Source: Batillaria attramentaria (taxonomy: Eukaryota; Mollusca; Gastropoda; Batillariidae). Taken from it: 64,000 nucleotides of DNA. Below are positions 62,227 to 64,000 of the stretch, in pieces (the stretch's first letter is position 1; the number at the start of each line of letters is the position of its first letter). The position numbers were made by a program, and so were the translations under genes. The notes below the pieces were generated by a model. It saw only the letters and a program-made list of their open reading frames with translations. It ran no database searches and had not been told where the DNA came from. The stretch lies in the NCBI GenBank assembly GCA_018292915.2, contig JACVVK020000293.1, positions 273,501 through 337,500 of the forward strand, given 5' to 3'.

Positions 62227-62558
62227 ACTTTACCCACTACCCACCCGTTACCCACTTTACGGGTGCGACTTTGGGGGTGCTTCCCTTGGTATGACACGTC
62301 TTATGATGTGGATGATTACAAGGCCGGCACCGCAGGTGCCGTTTTTTTCCGGGCCTGGTTAATGCCGGGATAATGCGGCCCTGTCCCGCAGTCCCAAACC
62401 ACACGGACCTCCATAGCATCATCTTACCATCATCCTCATCTCCATCATCATGCATAATAAAAAATGCCCCAGCTTCCGAGCCCTCCGTGGATTCCACCCA
62501 TGACCTGGGAGGGACACCACTGGAACTGGCAAAAAGTTGGGGCAAAATAAAATAAAAT
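62227..62558 (+). mobile_element. Family C retroelement body, 5'-truncated, 11-bp TSD
   Basis: Matches the 3' 320 bp of 11089-11546 in opposite orientation (GGTATGACACGTCTTATGAT, CCGGGCCTGGTTAATG, CACGGACCTCCATAGCATCA, AGCTTCCGAGCCCTCCGTGG). Ends in (AAAAT)n. AAAAAGTTAAA flanks it at 62216-62226 and 62559-62569. The tRNA-like head is absent. Confidence 0.9.
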
Positions 62559-62601
62559 AAAAAGTTAAACCTATGTACATTGAAAGGGGGGAGGGGTACA
62601 A

Positions 62602-62790
62602 TTAGGGGGTGACGGGGGCTGACTGCAGGTTGTGGAGGCTACAGCCAAGTCTTTCCCGAAGGGACTCAAGTGAGGGAGCCGAGGTGGTGCTTGGTAGAAG
62701 TTTCTTCCAGGCCCTCAGTATTCGAGGGAAGAAGGAATTGTATAGGTCTGAATGTGTGGTGTGCTCCATGTACAGTCGTTGGGCACCTCA
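62602..62790 (-). mobile_element. LINE ORF2 C-terminal fragment, minus strand
   Basis: The minus-strand frame reads HSDLYNSFFPRILRAWKKLL, then PSLESLRERLG, to a TAA at 62604-62602. NSFFPR..R.WN.LP...S.ESF is a common C-terminus of jockey/CR1-type reverse transcriptases. No catalytic domain is present. Confidence 0.65.
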
Positions 62791-63339
62791 GCGAAGTAAT
62801 AACTGTATTCTATAAATTTAGTCCGTACGTCCACCGATTCTCGGCAAGTCCCTCAAGTTAAATAGGGTTGATTGATTTTCTTCTCTCTTTTTTTTTTTTT
62901 TTTTTTTTGTTGTTGTTGTTTTTCTCACGCCACGGACAGAAACTGAAGTCTTTCCTCGGAGAAGTTACTCATAATAAAAAATAAAAAAAAAATTGAACGG
63001 GAAGAAAGAAAAAGCAATATCTGCCGGGGAATACCTATTTCTTTCGCGAGGAATAAAACGAAAAATATCCCATCGATAAGCTGTGTTGAAATTTTCCAAA
63101 TCACTGCATGCTTTCAGCATACCCGGGCCGTTTATTCAACGCAAAGGTGACGACGAAAAGGGCCTCGGGAAGAAAAGAGTTCTATTAGGAGCAGAGAACT
63201 CACAAAGAAAAGGAATTCTCGCGCTTACTGCCCGAAATGCCTTCGTGACAGAGGTAAAAGGTTAGAGGCAAACGCACCCGGTGACTCCCCACTTAGTGCT
63301 ACCTACACTGTACGGGCAGTACATTACTCTCGAGAGAAC

Positions 63340-63649
<310 letters not shown>

Positions 63650-63669
63650 AAGTTCACGAAATTTGTTTG

Positions 63670-63785
63670 TTTGTAAAAATCGAGCTGGTAGAACAAACCC
63701 CGACCTGTCACTGTTCGGGTCGTGACATGGATTTTTGGCTGGGAAGCAAAACTTTTTGCTGGCTTGTTGATTTCACCAATGCAAA
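63670..63785 (+). mobile_element. Decayed SINE-A-like copy
   Basis: GAGCTGGTAGAACAAACCCC, CTGTTCGGGTCGTGACATGG, TTTTTGCTGGCTTGTTGATT, TCACC follow SINE-A order with heavy decay. Confidence 0.35.
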
Positions 63786-63861
63786 GCGAAATGGATGCGA
63801 AAGCCGTTAACAAAGAAATAAAACTATATTTATGTATGTACTAACTTACCTATTTATCTAC

Positions 63862-63892
<31 letters not shown>

Positions 63893-64000
63893 TTTTATTT
63901 ACTCTTTCGTTGCTTTATATTATTTGTTATCGTTTTTATTTTCAATTCCTAATGTATTTATCTATTTATGTATTTGTTTATTTATAAAATGTTATTTATT
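63786..64000. repeat. AT-rich end with (TTTA)n
   Basis: (TTTA)n at 63860-63898 and ATTTATT-type sequence to the window end. Confidence 0.85.

Overview
The window looks like intergenic or intronic DNA from an animal, most likely a mollusc and probably a gastropod. The reasons are the absence of any long credible ORF, very dense GT/CA, GA and GTTT microsatellites, and many tRNA-derived SINEs with long unique bodies. MITE-like DNA elements and 3' ends of CR1/L2-like LINEs are also abundant. The species assignment is inference. No bacterial, plasmid or phage feature is seen. Nearly all long ORFs are translations of simple repeats or of transposable-element sequence.

Layout. The most abundant family (SINE-A here) has a tRNA-like head, the body motif TTGCCCCGTCTTTGATATCA and a CCCAAACACCCACCC tail. 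About 19 clear copies and several decayed ones lie on both strands, many with 11-15 bp target-site duplications (TSDs). A second family (SINE-B, 11 copies) has a different tRNA-like head and a central CTCTCCGGGTACTCCGG domain. Its tail pairs GCGCTTTGAGCC with AAGCGCCTATA and ends in ATT or AGT repeats. A third (SINE-J) shares the central domain but has another head and tail. A fourth element (family C, three copies) has its own tRNA-like head and a body of more than 300 bp. Seven sequences resemble the C-terminus of LINE ORF2 or the LINE 3' UTR.

DNA elements. I find five multi-copy families with terminal inverted repeats (D, E, F, G, H) and two single copies: a Tc1/mariner-type element flanked by TA and a hAT-type element with 8-bp flanks. 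There are also two hairpin elements. Several are nested: F sits inside G, E inside D, and SINE-A inside D. Uninterrupted relatives elsewhere in the window act as empty sites. D and G ends coincide with TTAA, as expected of piggyBac-type insertion.

Tandem repeats. There are four minisatellite fields: a 60-bp unit at 39.5-40.2 kb, a ~62-bp unit at 42.5-43.8 kb, a ~90-bp unit at 49.0-52.3 kb and a ~370-bp unit at 52.3-53.6 kb. The last two contain SINE-A insertions.

Possible host coding sequence is scarce. The two best candidates are short open exons with splice signals: 61415-61505 (+) and 34764-34896 (-). A YY1/ETS-type promoter-like cluster lies near 2.1 kb and a CCAAT cluster near 35.7 kb. 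No gene can be reconstructed. I saw no convincing new biological system. The distinctive content is the self-documenting set of nested, mostly non-autonomous mobile elements and the microsatellites that grew inside them.
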